Shown here one piece after another: positions 1 through 11,413 of a stretch of DNA of 64,000 nucleotides. Each line of letters opens with the position of its first letter. Positions within the stretch are counted from its first letter, which is position 1. A program made the translations under genes and the position numbers. Source of the stretch: Imperialibacter sp040222815 (GTDB lineage Bacteria; Bacteroidota; Bacteroidia; Cytophagales; Cyclobacteriaceae); contig NZ_JAVKCH010000040.1 in the NCBI RefSeq assembly GCF_040222815.1, positions 310,001 to 374,000 of the forward strand, in the 5' to 3' direction. A model generated the notes under the pieces. That model did not search any database, was not told the DNA's origin, and saw only the letters and a list, made by a program, of their open reading frames with translations.

Positions 1-134
1 GTATTCTTCATTTTTAGCTCAAGCATTCGTTTTTCCAACTCTTTGTTCAGAAACGACCGCACCATCAGGTACATAGCATAAAGTACCAGACCAGCCGGAA
101 TAATAATTTTCGCAAGATCAACTAAGGGCTCCAT
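1..134 (-). CDS. Small membrane protein, 5' part only
   Basis: The minus strand has an ATG at 132-134 followed by 44 open codons that run off the window. The visible N-terminus (MEPLVDLAKIIIPAGLVLYA...) has one hydrophobic segment at about residues 7-25, then a charged stretch rich in Lys, Glu and Leu (FLNKELEKRMLELKMKN), as in a short single-pass protein with a coiled cytoplasmic tail. It diverges from the IscA-like gene at 258. I do not recognise a named family. The reading frame and ATG are clear, but the function is unknown. Confidence 0.6.
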   Translation of the reverse strand, partial: MEPLVDLAKIIIPAGLVLYAMYLMVRSFLNKELEKRMLELKMKN

Positions 135-257
135 TTACCAGGGTTTTGATTTGAAGTTAGAATTATTTTAACGGACTTACCGTTTTCAAAATAAATAAAT
201 TTAAATCCCCGAATTGCACCAACTTTGCCGGGGTTCAGGAAAAATTAGCGAATACAG

Positions 258-578
258 ATGAATATACACCCTGTAAGCATTAGCGAGAAAGCGCTGGGGG
301 AGATCAAAGAGATCATTGCCAAGAAGAAGATACCGGAAGGCTATGGGCTGCGCATTGGCATCAGAGGAGCCGGCTGTGCAGGTGTTTCCTACATGCTTGG
401 TTTCGATAAGAAAAAGGAGGGTGACATTGAGTACTCAATAGCGGGAATTTCCGTGTTTATTGAGAAAAAGCACACCATGTACCTGATCGGTTTGGAAGTA
501 GATTTTTACGATGGCGCCGATGCCCGTGGTTTTTCCTTTGTCAACCCCGACCTACCTGTGCCTGACCAGGCTCACTGA
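258..578 (+). CDS. HesB/IscA-like protein lacking the C-terminal cysteines
   Basis: This 106-residue protein has the fold signature of A-type Fe-S carriers: the central GAGCAGVSYMLGF block with Cys40, the FIEKKHTMYLIGLEVDF strand pair, and the GFSFVNP segment near the end. Canonical IscA, SufA and ErpA finish with a CxC motif just after NPN. Here the protein stops after NPDLPVPDQAH, with no further cysteine, so only one of the three usual ligands remains. It may be a scaffold or regulatory paralogue rather than a cluster carrier. The 3' end overlaps the 3' end of convergent folB by 27 bases. Confidence 0.8.
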   Translation: MNIHPVSISEKALGEIKEIIAKKKIPEGYGLRIGIRGAGCAGVSYMLGFDKKKEGDIEYSIAGISVFIEKKHTMYLIGLEVDFYDGADARGFSFVNPDLPVPDQAH

Positions 579-911
579 CGACTCCTCGCACCTGCCCTCC
601 AGCGGTGGCAATATCTTAGCCACGGTTATCTCAAGTATCTTCACCTCGGTGTATGCTTCAAAAAGCTTCTCTGATATTTTATAGGCCAGGTGCTCAAGTA
701 AGTTAACCGGAACCTCCATGATTTCAGCCACTATCTGATACACCTCTTCATAGTCGAGTGTGTCAGCCAGTTTATCTGACAAAGCGGCTTTTGAAATGTC
801 TGTTTGGAAAACCAGGTCAATGCGAAAATCATTGCCCCTTTCACGTTCAAAGCTATGAACGCCATGAAAAGAGTGAAATATCAGCCCCTTCAGTGCAATT
901 TTTCCCTGCAT
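552..911 (-). CDS. folB: Dihydroneopterin aldolase
   Basis: This 119-residue enzyme of folate synthesis converts 7,8-dihydroneopterin to 6-hydroxymethyl-dihydropterin and glycolaldehyde. Recognisable features are the N-terminal FHGVHSFERERG block (Glu22), the DTLDYEEVY segment, NLLEHLA at 70-76, and the catalytic Lys99 in VAKILPPLEG. The ATG at 909-911 overlaps the TGA of the upstream DivIVA-like gene by one base (TGATG), which indicates translational coupling. A TTG one codon upstream is the only alternative start. Length is normal for FolB. Confidence 0.93.
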   Translation of the reverse strand: MQGKIALKGLIFHSFHGVHSFERERGNDFRIDLVFQTDISKAALSDKLADTLDYEEVYQIVAEIMEVPVNLLEHLAYKISEKLFEAYTEVKILEITVAKILPPLEGRCEESSVSLVRHR

Positions 912-1705
912 CAATTCAGCTCATCAAAAAATGAGCCTGTCGAGCTGATTTCCTCCAGGCTGTACTCCTCACCTGCTACCTTGATCACCTTTCTGGATTC
1001 AGTCACGGTCTTCGCCTTGCTTTCTTCTTTTGCCGGAGCTTTTTGAGCTGGTTTTACTTCAGCTTCCACGGAGAGTTTTCTGACCTCAGTAGGCGACTCA
1101 AGCTTCACATCCTCATCCGAAAAAATCTCTTTTTTCACACGGGAGAGTGCCTTTACCTTTTTCAATTGCTCATCAAAGGTTTTTCCGCTTCTGTTCTTTT
1201 CGATGCGATCCACCTTCTCCATGATATCGCTGGACGACATCCTCAGGCTATTGATCAAATTGTCACGGTGGTTCTCAATAGACTTATAGGTTTGCTCCAG
1301 GGTTTTCACTTCCTCATGCAAATCTTCAATAATTTCTCTTGAATGATCTTCAGCCCTCTCAATCATCGCACGGGCCTTATTTTTTGCCTCACTCATAAGG
1401 GCCTCCGCCTTCATTTGCGTCTCCTTCATATGAAGTTCAGCGGCTTTGCTTGCCTGCTCAATGAGGTTAGCAGCAGTATCGTCAGCAGTTTTGAGGGTTT
1501 TGAACAGCGAACTTTCAACTTCACGAAGCTTGGCAACTTCTTTTTCGGCGGCCTCCAGTTTGTAGCGCAGCTCCTTGTGCTCATCTTGCATCCTCTCCCA
1601 CTCTTGTGAAAGCGTCAGCAAAAATGCATTCACTTCATCTTTGTCGAGGCCTCTAAAAGCCTTTTCAAAAGCCTTTTGCCTTATTTCTAATGGAGTAATT
1701 TTCAT
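911..1705 (-). CDS. DivIVA-domain coiled-coil protein
   Basis: This 264-residue protein opens with the DivIVA lipid-binding signature (MKITPLEIRQKAFEKAFRGL followed by DKDEVNAFL). A long heptad-rich coiled coil then runs from about residue 30 to 180. The tail from about 185 is low in complexity and charged, rich in Lys, Glu and Ala. DivIVA-family proteins bind curved membrane and recruit division or growth factors at poles and septa; Bacteroidota homologues are poorly studied. It sits directly upstream of folB with a one-base overlap. The family call is firm, the cellular role is inferred. Confidence 0.88.
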   Translation of the reverse strand: MKITPLEIRQKAFEKAFRGLDKDEVNAFLLTLSQEWERMQDEHKELRYKLEAAEKEVAKLREVESSLFKTLKTADDTAANLIEQASKAAELHMKETQMKAEALMSEAKNKARAMIERAEDHSREIIEDLHEEVKTLEQTYKSIENHRDNLINSLRMSSSDIMEKVDRIEKNRSGKTFDEQLKKVKALSRVKKEIFSDEDVKLESPTEVRKLSVEAEVKPAQKAPAKEESKAKTVTESRKVIKVAGEEYSLEEISSTGSFFDELN

Positions 1706-1817
1706 CTGATAGTATATCTTCCTTTCGACGGCGGTATCGCCAAGGGGTTAACTAATAAACCGAAAATGAAGTTGCAGGTGAGCTAAAATAGGGAGGAAAG
1801 GTAGGTAAAATCTATTG

Positions 1818-2747
1818 TCATTCAAAGTGAGAGGGGTTGAAATTCAAATCCCACACTGATATGGACCTATCGTCGCTGGCAGAAACAAGCTGGTCTTTGT
1901 AAGACGTCCACAGCATTTTATTCACCGAAGTACCGTGTCCGGCATGGCGTGCTTTATCGATGACCTTTATCAGCTGTAGTGTAAGGGCATCCCACACCTT
2001 GATGCTTTTGTCCATGCTACACGTTACAAAATGGCTGCCTGAAGGACTATAGGCAATATGATTGATGGCATACATATGAGCGACTATGGACTCATAAGTC
2101 ACATAATCCTTCTCCACGTCCCATACCTTCAAATGCGCATCCCTACCACCACTTAGCAACCACTTGAAGTCAGGTGAGTAGCAAACGGAAAACACGGAAT
2201 TGGTGTGAGAATCGATGGTATGAACCACATCGTAAGTTTGAAGATCGATCACTCTTATGGTAGCGTCGCTATAGCCCACCGCCAGGTGCCTGTCTACCGG
2301 GTTAACTGCAATCGTTCTGGCGCTTTTGTCGCTGAATTTAAGCCTTCGAACAATTTTTACGTTTGGCCAGTCAATGATGATTACCTCGCCACTACCGGTG
2401 GCTACAAATAATAAATCCCTGTAATACTGAATATCAAATATGGCGGCGTCGGTCAACTTCAGGGAAGCTTTTTCTTTGCCTTTGGCGGTATCAATGAAAT
2501 GAATGCCGTCGTAGTTATGTCCGGCAACCAAAAAACCAGCCTCACGAATATAACAAAGCGCATAAATTGAATTATCCAGCTTAGCCACCAGCCTCCCATT
2601 TTCCGGTGCCTCCAAATCCCAGCTAGCCACCATACCATCGCCGGCGGCGGAATAAAACAGTTGGTTGGTATCTCCAGGAGCTAACGTGTAAATACAGTCC
2701 TTGTGCCCGGTAATGGCAGCTAATTTTTTCACCTCCACTTTTGACAT
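1818..2747 (-). CDS. WD40-repeat beta-propeller protein
   Basis: The 309 residues consist almost entirely of WD40 blades. Repeat ends are visible as VASWDLE, SGGRDAHLKVWD, TCSMDKSIKVWD and SASDDRSISVWDL, with GH starts such as ITGHKDCIYTL. About seven blades fit, enough for one closed propeller. There is no signal peptide or enzymatic domain, so a cytoplasmic protein-interaction scaffold is likely. It diverges from the phosphopantetheinyl transferase gene, with about 50 bases between the starts. No specific partner can be named from the sequence. Confidence 0.88.
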   Translation of the reverse strand: MSKVEVKKLAAITGHKDCIYTLAPGDTNQLFYSAAGDGMVASWDLEAPENGRLVAKLDNSIYALCYIREAGFLVAGHNYDGIHFIDTAKGKEKASLKLTDAAIFDIQYYRDLLFVATGSGEVIIIDWPNVKIVRRLKFSDKSARTIAVNPVDRHLAVGYSDATIRVIDLQTYDVVHTIDSHTNSVFSVCYSPDFKWLLSGGRDAHLKVWDVEKDYVTYESIVAHMYAINHIAYSPSGSHFVTCSMDKSIKVWDALTLQLIKVIDKARHAGHGTSVNKMLWTSYKDQLVSASDDRSISVWDLNFNPSHFE

Positions 2748-2796
2748 TGCACTATCTCTCTTTAGTTTCGATCAACGGATTACAAACATACAAAAG

Positions 2797-3432
2797 ATGC
2801 CAGTGGTTCTGACGAAACGTATTAGTGAGGACGAAATTCTGGCGATTTGGGAAATCACCGAGTCGTATGAGGAATTTGAAGAGCGCCTTCACAGAACCCC
2901 CTGGATCGACAATGGACAGGAAGGAACCATACACCCCATCAAGAGACTGGAGTACCTTGCCTGCCGTTTTGCTACCGAACACCTGACCGAAGCCATCAAC
3001 ATACCGTTTCACGGAGTTTATAAAGACTTCCACGGCAAGCCTCATCCGAAAGGAGATGAGTTTTTCCTTTCATGGTCGCATGCCTATCCGTATGCGGTAA
3101 GCTGTATCCATCTCAAAAAGCCTGTTGGCATAGATATTGAAAGACCAAGGGAACAACTCGTGAGAGCCAGCAGGAAATATGTGAATGACGAGGAATTATC
3201 TTTGATTGAAGGAAACAACCTCGATCAGCTATGCCTCATTTGGGCCGCCAAGGAAGCTATTTTCAAAATGAACGGCAGAAGCGGTTTGTCGCTGAAGGAC
3301 GACATAACAATAGAGAGCATAGAAAATACCAAAAAAAAGGTATTGTCTAAGGCGAGTATTAATGGTAGCATTAAAAAAATATCTCTCGATTTCTTTCGAA
3401 TGAAAGAAAACTGGGTGGTATATACCCGATAA
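2797..3432 (+). CDS. 4'-phosphopantetheinyl transferase superfamily protein
   Basis: This 211-residue enzyme should move the phosphopantetheine arm of CoA onto a carrier-protein serine. The Sfp/AcpS signatures are present: the HPKGDEFFLSWSHAYPY block at 83-99, VGIDIE at 110-115 with the metal-binding Asp and Glu, and WAAKEAIFKMNG at 149-160. I chose the ATG at 2797 because homology begins there. The frame is open upstream to 2701, but that part lies inside the divergent WD40 gene and looks like non-coding read-through. No carrier protein or polyketide genes are adjacent, so the target is unknown. Confidence 0.88.
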   Translation: MPVVLTKRISEDEILAIWEITESYEEFEERLHRTPWIDNGQEGTIHPIKRLEYLACRFATEHLTEAINIPFHGVYKDFHGKPHPKGDEFFLSWSHAYPYAVSCIHLKKPVGIDIERPREQLVRASRKYVNDEELSLIEGNNLDQLCLIWAAKEAIFKMNGRSGLSLKDDITIESIENTKKKVLSKASINGSIKKISLDFFRMKENWVVYTR

Positions 3433-3488
3433 ATAGCTATATTTATATAAAATATTTTATATTTTATCTTCTTAAAAGAATATTAGAA

Positions 3489-4076
3489 TTGAAAAAGACT
3501 GCTTGTGTATTTTTTTTAGTTGCCTGCTTACTTCAAACTACTGCGCCGGTTTATAGCCAAACTATCTCGGGCGATATCAACCTGCAGGACGTTTCGTCAG
3601 GAAAATCCTTTAGTTTTTCAAGTTTGTCCGGAGCTAAAGGTATTGTCGTGTTTTTTACGAGTGAACACTGCCCTTATGCCAAGCTCTACGAAAAGCGAAT
3701 AGTCTCGCTGGCAGCTGAACTCAAAGGACTTGGCATTCACACAGTGTTGGTGAATCCCAACGACGGCATACTAAGCCCCGATGATGCTGTGGAAAAGATG
3801 AAAGGAAAAAGCTATCCTTTTCCCTATCTGGCCGACAAACAGCAGCAGTGCGTGAAAATGTTCAACGCCCAAAAAACACCAGAAGTGTTCCTTATCAAAG
3901 CTTCAGGAAGTAATTATGAATTGGTCTATCAGGGAGCATTCGACGACAATCCCATGTCGGAGGAAGAGGTGACCGAAACGTACCTGGCAAATGCTGCCCG
4001 AGCCCTGGCTGCCGGGAAAGCTGTAGCCAAAAAAACCACCAGGCCAACTGGGTGCATGATTAAGAGCCGTCAATAA
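3489..4076 (+). CDS. Secreted redoxin (AhpC/TSA-like) domain protein
   Basis: This 195-residue protein starts with TTG; no ATG occurs before the domain. A signal peptide covers about residues 1-24 (ends PVYSQ). The thioredoxin-fold core has IVVFFTSEHCPYAKLYEKR with Cys61. A second cysteine, Cys121, lies in the DKQQQCVKMF loop, and TPEVF at 130-134 supplies the cis-proline. The site is CPYA rather than CxxC, so it resembles a peroxiredoxin-like reductase more than a classical thioredoxin. It is probably periplasmic. The last seven bases overlap the 3' end of the convergent SirB1-like gene. Confidence 0.82.
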   Translation: MKKTACVFFLVACLLQTTAPVYSQTISGDINLQDVSSGKSFSFSSLSGAKGIVVFFTSEHCPYAKLYEKRIVSLAAELKGLGIHTVLVNPNDGILSPDDAVEKMKGKSYPFPYLADKQQQCVKMFNAQKTPEVFLIKASGSNYELVYQGAFDDNPMSEEEVTETYLANAARALAAGKAVAKKTTRPTGCMIKSRQ

Positions 4077-4930
4077 ATCTCCTCATCACCCAGCACCTTC
4101 AACAGTATCTTTATTTCATCGGTGCGGTGGTAGTCGCCCAGCTTATCGAAAGAAACGATGAGGTTTCTCATGATACGCCTTATGATTTCGAGGTTAGAGC
4201 ATGGCTGATAATAAGACTCCTGAGGAACGAGGTGTAAATGCTCAATATAGTTGTTGATGTCCTCTTTACTGAAAACTAACCCTTTGTTGAATACATTGAT
4301 GTAAAACTGAAGCTTCTCCGTTTTGTGAGTAAGTATAAACAGATTGGGGAGGTTCACGCCTTTCACAGGCATATCGAGCTTCTGCGCTATCAGCATGTAA
4401 ACCACACACAAAGAGATAGGATTGCCTTTTCTTGACTCCAACACCGTATTAATCATTGAATTGGCCGGGGAATGAAAATGCTTGGTATTGGCGCTGAACT
4501 TCAGTTTCCCGAAGATGGCGCTGTTCAACATCTTGACCTGATCAAATGGGCTCAACTCAGGGTTGTGTTCCGTCCAAACGTCCACAAAAAGCTGTTCAAA
4601 GTCTCTTACCAGTTTGCTGAGCTCCAGGTCGGGGTATTGGTAGGTCGCTATCAACCACAAGCCTTCAAGCAGGTTGTCTTCCCTATCATTCATCCACGCC
4701 TTCAACCGCTCCTGCAAAAGATCGAACTGGAGCGTATGGATCATGTCCTCCAGTCTTCGCTGAACAGTTGGATTGAAGCTTTTTTCCCATTCGCCCTCCA
4801 AAAACGGGATAATGGTTGTGCCCAGCGACATTATTTTTCCCTCCACATGAGTGCTAATCTCTGTGTCGTCGTCGTCGAGCAACGACACCAAAGCTTTTAG
4901 CTCCCCCTCATTGATCACCTCTACACTCAT
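4070..4930 (-). CDS. SirB1/transglutaminase-like domain protein
   Basis: This 286-residue protein has the Transglut_core2 (SirB1) domain at roughly 90-260, recognisable by MLNSAIFGKLKFSANTKHFHSPANSMINTVLESRKGNPISLCVVYMLIAQKLDMPVKGVNLPNLFIL in pieces such as RKGNPISLCVVYM and VKGVNLPNLF. The conserved Cys in ISLCVVY and later His-containing segments fit the fold. The N-terminus (about 1-85) is acidic and helical. There is no signal peptide. The biochemical role of the family is unsettled. The gene stands alone on its strand. Confidence 0.82.
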   Translation of the reverse strand: MSVEVINEGELKALVSLLDDDDTEISTHVEGKIMSLGTTIIPFLEGEWEKSFNPTVQRRLEDMIHTLQFDLLQERLKAWMNDREDNLLEGLWLIATYQYPDLELSKLVRDFEQLFVDVWTEHNPELSPFDQVKMLNSAIFGKLKFSANTKHFHSPANSMINTVLESRKGNPISLCVVYMLIAQKLDMPVKGVNLPNLFILTHKTEKLQFYINVFNKGLVFSKEDINNYIEHLHLVPQESYYQPCSNLEIIRRIMRNLIVSFDKLGDYHRTDEIKILLKVLGDEEIY

Positions 4931-5040
4931 TTATTCTGAATAACTTTAGTTCTGTTAGTAGAGAAATTTCTCTTCAAAATGCCTCAAAAAAATAAGTAAT
5001 CAAAAGAGAGTTTCAAATTAATACCTGACCCTGGCGCCTG

Positions 5041-6681
<1,641 letters not shown>

Positions 6682-6761
6682 ATAGGCTTTTGGGTTAATA
6701 GCTAATACTGACGTGCCTCCATCGCATCGACTCAGGTGAAACCCAAATTACCTCAAAAGGA

Positions 6762-7715
6762 TCAATTTTTGTCCCTCGCCAGGTCTTTTTCGATTTTCTT
6801 CCTGCTTTTGCCCAGCGGAGCAAAGAAATGCTTGGGATATGCATTGATGTGAACCACGAGGCTGTCAAGATCCTCGATGGTTTTGTTCAGATTAGAATAG
6901 ATCGAGTCTTCTTTCAGCAATCTTCCCACTGTGCCCTCACCTTTATTGAACATGTCGAGTGTGGTATTGACATGCGAAAGGAGCTCCTGCGTCTCATCCA
7001 GGGTAGCCTGTAGCTCCAGCGCATTTACTTTTTCAATGGCTCCATTGGCGTTGACTAAAATTGGGTCAATCCGCCTAATGGTTTGGCTAAGCTGAGCAGC
7101 CAGCTCCTGAAACGAAATCATGACATTGTTGAGTTCTTCCTTATTCTCGCCAATAATACCATTCACCTGGTGGGCCATCACCTGAAGCTCACCAATAGTA
7201 CTATTGATCTTTTCACCACTGCCCTGAAGCCCAAGAAGTATTTCATTAATTCTTCTTATTGTAATCCCAAGGTTGTCGGCAACCGGTGCGGCACTTTCTT
7301 TCAGAAAATCAGTAATGCCTTTGTCTATTTCGGAAATAAGGGTGTCACCGTCTTCTATTGGCATTCCTACATCGTCGATGCTAAGCTCTATGGCCTTGCT
7401 CCCGAGAAAGTCGACATTGTACAGCTTTGCCCGTGTAGAGTCGGTCAGAATAATATCCTCATCGATGGTCATTTCTACCAAAACCTGATTATCCCTGTCC
7501 TGCAGGATGCGGATTCTACTGATCCTTCCAACAGAGTAACCGTTGACTATGACCGAGTTAGCTACCTTTAAGCCATCAATAGTCTCGTAAAGTGCATAGT
7601 ACTTGCTGGTATTGGAAAAAAAGTCGGTTCCCTTCAAAAAATTGAAGCCGTAGTATAGCAGTGCTCCAGATACAATAGTAAATAAGCCTACTTTAAATTC
7701 TTTAGAAAATCTCAC
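6762..7715 (-). CDS. MlaD/MCE-family lipid-transport protein
   Basis: This 317-residue protein has one N-terminal membrane anchor (about residues 9-27, VGLFTIVSGALLYYGFNFL). An MCE domain follows at about 38-115 (ALYETIDGLKVANSVIVNGY...), then a long helical region to the C-terminus. MCE proteins form periplasmic hexameric channels that carry phospholipid between the membranes with an ABC transporter. Translation starts at GTG (7713-7715); no ATG is near. It lies 10 bases downstream of the amidase gene on the same strand, a common Bacteroidota pairing. The permease and ATPase are not nearby. Confidence 0.9.
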   Translation of the reverse strand: MRFSKEFKVGLFTIVSGALLYYGFNFLKGTDFFSNTSKYYALYETIDGLKVANSVIVNGYSVGRISRIRILQDRDNQVLVEMTIDEDIILTDSTRAKLYNVDFLGSKAIELSIDDVGMPIEDGDTLISEIDKGITDFLKESAAPVADNLGITIRRINEILLGLQGSGEKINSTIGELQVMAHQVNGIIGENKEELNNVMISFQELAAQLSQTIRRIDPILVNANGAIEKVNALELQATLDETQELLSHVNTTLDMFNKGEGTVGRLLKEDSIYSNLNKTIEDLDSLVVHINAYPKHFFAPLGKSRKKIEKDLARDKN

Positions 7716-7725
7716 GTAGTCTGGT

Positions 7726-8505
<780 letters not shown>

Positions 8506-8623
8506 AACATTTCGGTTGTTAACCTTAAACGAAATAATTTTACGCAAAATTGAAAATTTTTATCAGAAACTGAAATCTGGTCGTTCATTTCAAATAACCA
8601 TTTCTTAATTGTCCCAATTTTAA

Positions 8624-11392
8624 ATGCTCTCAATAAAAAATGCCTTACTACTTGCTATCGGCATCATTATATCCACATGGGGGCATGGGCAAAATTTAGG
8701 CCAGAAATCGGGACAAGATAGCGTAGCCATCGAAGAGCAACTCCCCATTTTGAAAGGAGATACACTGGTGCCCAAACCAGAGCAACGGTTTTTGGGCAGC
8801 GACACATTGAGTTTGCCAGGGAGTGATTTCTTTCAAAATCTGGATGTCGATTCACTGGTTAACAAGCAGTTAGCCGCAGACACTTTGAAACCAGATTCGG
8901 CTGACGTGGCCAAAGAAATTCCTAAAAGCGATATCGAAACTGCTATTAAATACGAGGCCGCAGATTCCATTTTTTTGGACGTAAACACCCAAAGAGTGAT
9001 GCTTTATGGTGGGGGCAAAATCAATTACGGCAAAATCGAGCTTCAGGGAAACAGGATAGACATTGACTGGCCTACCAATACGATCAAAGCCAACTATACG
9101 ACAGATTCCTTGGGAAAGAAAGTTGGTGTGCCGGTATTCACAGAGGGTGATGAGAGCTACAATGCTCAGGACATGACTTACAACTTCAAAACCAGGAAGG
9201 CGCTTGTGAACGGGATTGTCACCCAGCAAGGCGATGCCTATATGCATGGTGAAAAGGTAAAGATGAATGCCAGCAGCGAGCTTTTTATCAGGAATGCCAA
9301 ATACACCACTTGTAACCTGGAAGATCCCCACTTTCATATAGCCTCCAGTAAACTGAAAGTGATCCCAGGCAATAAGGTGGTTTCGGGGCCTTTCAATCTT
9401 CATTTCAGGTCTATCCCAACACCCCTGGGTTTTGCTTTTGGCATGTTTCCGCAGCCTAAAAAGAAAGTGTCGGGTGTACTGGTGCCCAAGTACGGTGAAG
9501 AGCGGCGGAGGGGTTTCTTTTTAAAAGACGGCGGCTACTACTTCGCCATCAACGACTACATGGATCTCGCTCTCACTGCCCAGGTTTTCTCAAAAGGAAG
9601 CTACGGTGCTACCTCTGACTTCCGATACAAAAAACGCTATGCATTCAATGGCAATATGAACCTGTCGTATAACCGGAATAAAGGAGAAAAGGAAGAAGAC
9701 AGCCTGTCGACCAAAGACTACTGGATCAGGTGGAGCCACACACCAGAGACGAAAGGAACTTTCCGGATTTCGTCGTCAGTGAACGCAGGTAGCTCCACCT
9801 ATAGCCAAAATAACTACCAGAGTGTACAGTTCAATACCAACTCGCAGTTCAACTCCAGTGTTAGTATGAGCAAAACGTTCACAGGCACGCCGTTCAATGC
9901 CTCGCTCAACTTCAGGCAGAGCCAGAACGTGCAAACCAAATCGATGACCATTTCGGCGCCAGAGTTTACACTGAACACTAACCGGTTTTTTCCGCTGGCC
10001 TGGATTACCTCCGGAAATGCCTCTGTGCTCGATAAGTTGAGCGTTTCGCACAATTTTAGCCTTAAAAACGAATTCAACAACACCAACCCAAACTACAATG
10101 CCACGGTAGAGGGATCGGAACAATACCTACCCGTCAACTCCGACAATCTGCCCGGCATGCTTCGCAACTCCAAAAACGGAGGGCGGCATTCGGTGCCTAT
10201 TTCAACCACATTCAACGTATTCAAATTTATCAGCGTCAGCCCCAGCTTTAACTATACCGAATGGTGGTACCTGAAAGAGCTCAACAGGCGATGGGACGAT
10301 GAGCAAAAAGAGGTAGTGGCTGACACGATCCGTGGTTTCAGCCGGGCCGGATCTTATAGTTTCGGAACGGGTTTTTCCACCAGACTCTATGGCATGGTGT
10401 TCGTGAAAGGTGAAAAAATAGAAGCCATTCGACATGTGATTACACCTACTGTCTCTCTCTCCTACTCTCCCGACTTTTCAGAAGAAAAGTATGGCATTTA
10501 TCAAAACGTACAAAGTGACTCGCTGGGGGCCACAAAGTTGTATTCAAAATACGACGGCTTTGTGTTTAGCGGCCCTGGCCAGGGAAAATCAGGCAGCATC
10601 GGTTTTTCGCTTAACAACAACTTTGAGATGAAAGTGAGAGACAGAAAGGACAGCACCCAGGAGTTCAAAAAAGTGAAACTGCTCGACAACCTTTCAATCA
10701 GCTCCGGTTATAACCTGCTGGCCGATTCCTTTAATTTGAGCACAATAGGCTTCACAACGAGAACTCTGCTGTTCAACAAGCTGGATATCAACTATAGAAT
10801 GACGCTTGATCCCTATTTGTATGTGCTCGATAGCACCACCAACACCGGCGGCGTACGTAAGGTATATCAAACAAAAGTGGATGAGTTCACCTGGAATCAC
10901 GGCCAGGGATTGGGAAACTTAAGTAATGCGAGCATTGCGCTGAGCACCAGCCTTAATCCAAAGGCGCAAAAAGAGCAAAATAAGGACAAAGAAAGTGAGT
11001 TTGGCACCGAAGAAGAAAAAGACTACATCCGCACACACCCCGATCAATACGTAGATTTTAATATTCCATGGGATTTACGACTGAGTTACAATGTTGACTT
11101 TAGAAAAACAGGGTTTGCTGACCCAGTAGTTACGCAGTCGTTCACAATGAATGGCAATACGTCCATCACCGAAAACACCAAGATCACCTTCAGCTCTGGC
11201 TACGACTTTAAAAACAAAGAAATAACGCAAACAAGGCTGGGAATCATCAGAGACATCCACTGTTGGGAGCTGTCCGTCGACTGGACACCCTTCGGGCGCT
11301 TCACGTCCTACTCTGTAACTTTGAGAGCCAAGTCGTCACTTCTGCAAGATTTGAAGCTTAGCAAACAGAGAAGCTTCTTCGATTCGTTTTAA
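8624..11392 (+). CDS. LptD-like LPS-assembly outer-membrane protein
   Basis: At 922 residues this matches the Bacteroidota branch of LptD, which inserts lipopolysaccharide into the outer leaflet. A signal peptide covers about residues 1-22. A Ser/Asp/Leu-rich linker runs to about 105. An OstA/LptA-like beta-jellyroll (about 105-260) shows RVMLYGGGKINYGKIELQG and YNAQDMTYNFKTRKALVNG. The rest is a large beta-barrel of alternating aromatic strands, ending close to a terminal Phe (QRSFFDSF) as outer-membrane proteins do. It diverges from the amidase gene. No lptE is visible nearby. Confidence 0.88.
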   Translation: MLSIKNALLLAIGIIISTWGHGQNLGQKSGQDSVAIEEQLPILKGDTLVPKPEQRFLGSDTLSLPGSDFFQNLDVDSLVNKQLAADTLKPDSADVAKEIPKSDIETAIKYEAADSIFLDVNTQRVMLYGGGKINYGKIELQGNRIDIDWPTNTIKANYTTDSLGKKVGVPVFTEGDESYNAQDMTYNFKTRKALVNGIVTQQGDAYMHGEKVKMNASSELFIRNAKYTTCNLEDPHFHIASSKLKVIPGNKVVSGPFNLHFRSIPTPLGFAFGMFPQPKKKVSGVLVPKYGEERRRGFFLKDGGYYFAINDYMDLALTAQVFSKGSYGATSDFRYKKRYAFNGNMNLSYNRNKGEKEEDSLSTKDYWIRWSHTPETKGTFRISSSVNAGSSTYSQNNYQSVQFNTNSQFNSSVSMSKTFTGTPFNASLNFRQSQNVQTKSMTISAPEFTLNTNRFFPLAWITSGNASVLDKLSVSHNFSLKNEFNNTNPNYNATVEGSEQYLPVNSDNLPGMLRNSKNGGRHSVPISTTFNVFKFISVSPSFNYTEWWYLKELNRRWDDEQKEVVADTIRGFSRAGSYSFGTGFSTRLYGMVFVKGEKIEAIRHVITPTVSLSYSPDFSEEKYGIYQNVQSDSLGATKLYSKYDGFVFSGPGQGKSGSIGFSLNNNFEMKVRDRKDSTQEFKKVKLLDNLSISSGYNLLADSFNLSTIGFTTRTLLFNKLDINYRMTLDPYLYVLDSTTNTGGVRKVYQTKVDEFTWNHGQGLGNLSNASIALSTSLNPKAQKEQNKDKESEFGTEEEKDYIRTHPDQYVDFNIPWDLRLSYNVDFRKTGFADPVVTQSFTMNGNTSITENTKITFSSGYDFKNKEITQTRLGIIRDIHCWELSVDWTPFGRFTSYSVTLRAKSSLLQDLKLSKQRSFFDSF

Positions 11393-11413
11393 AGAGCCGC
11401 TGCCCAGCTACGT

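Noticed and set aside
2701..2796. N-terminal extension of the phosphopantetheinyl transferase
   Set aside because: It overlaps the start of the divergent WD40 gene and has no family similarity; the ATG at 2797 fits.
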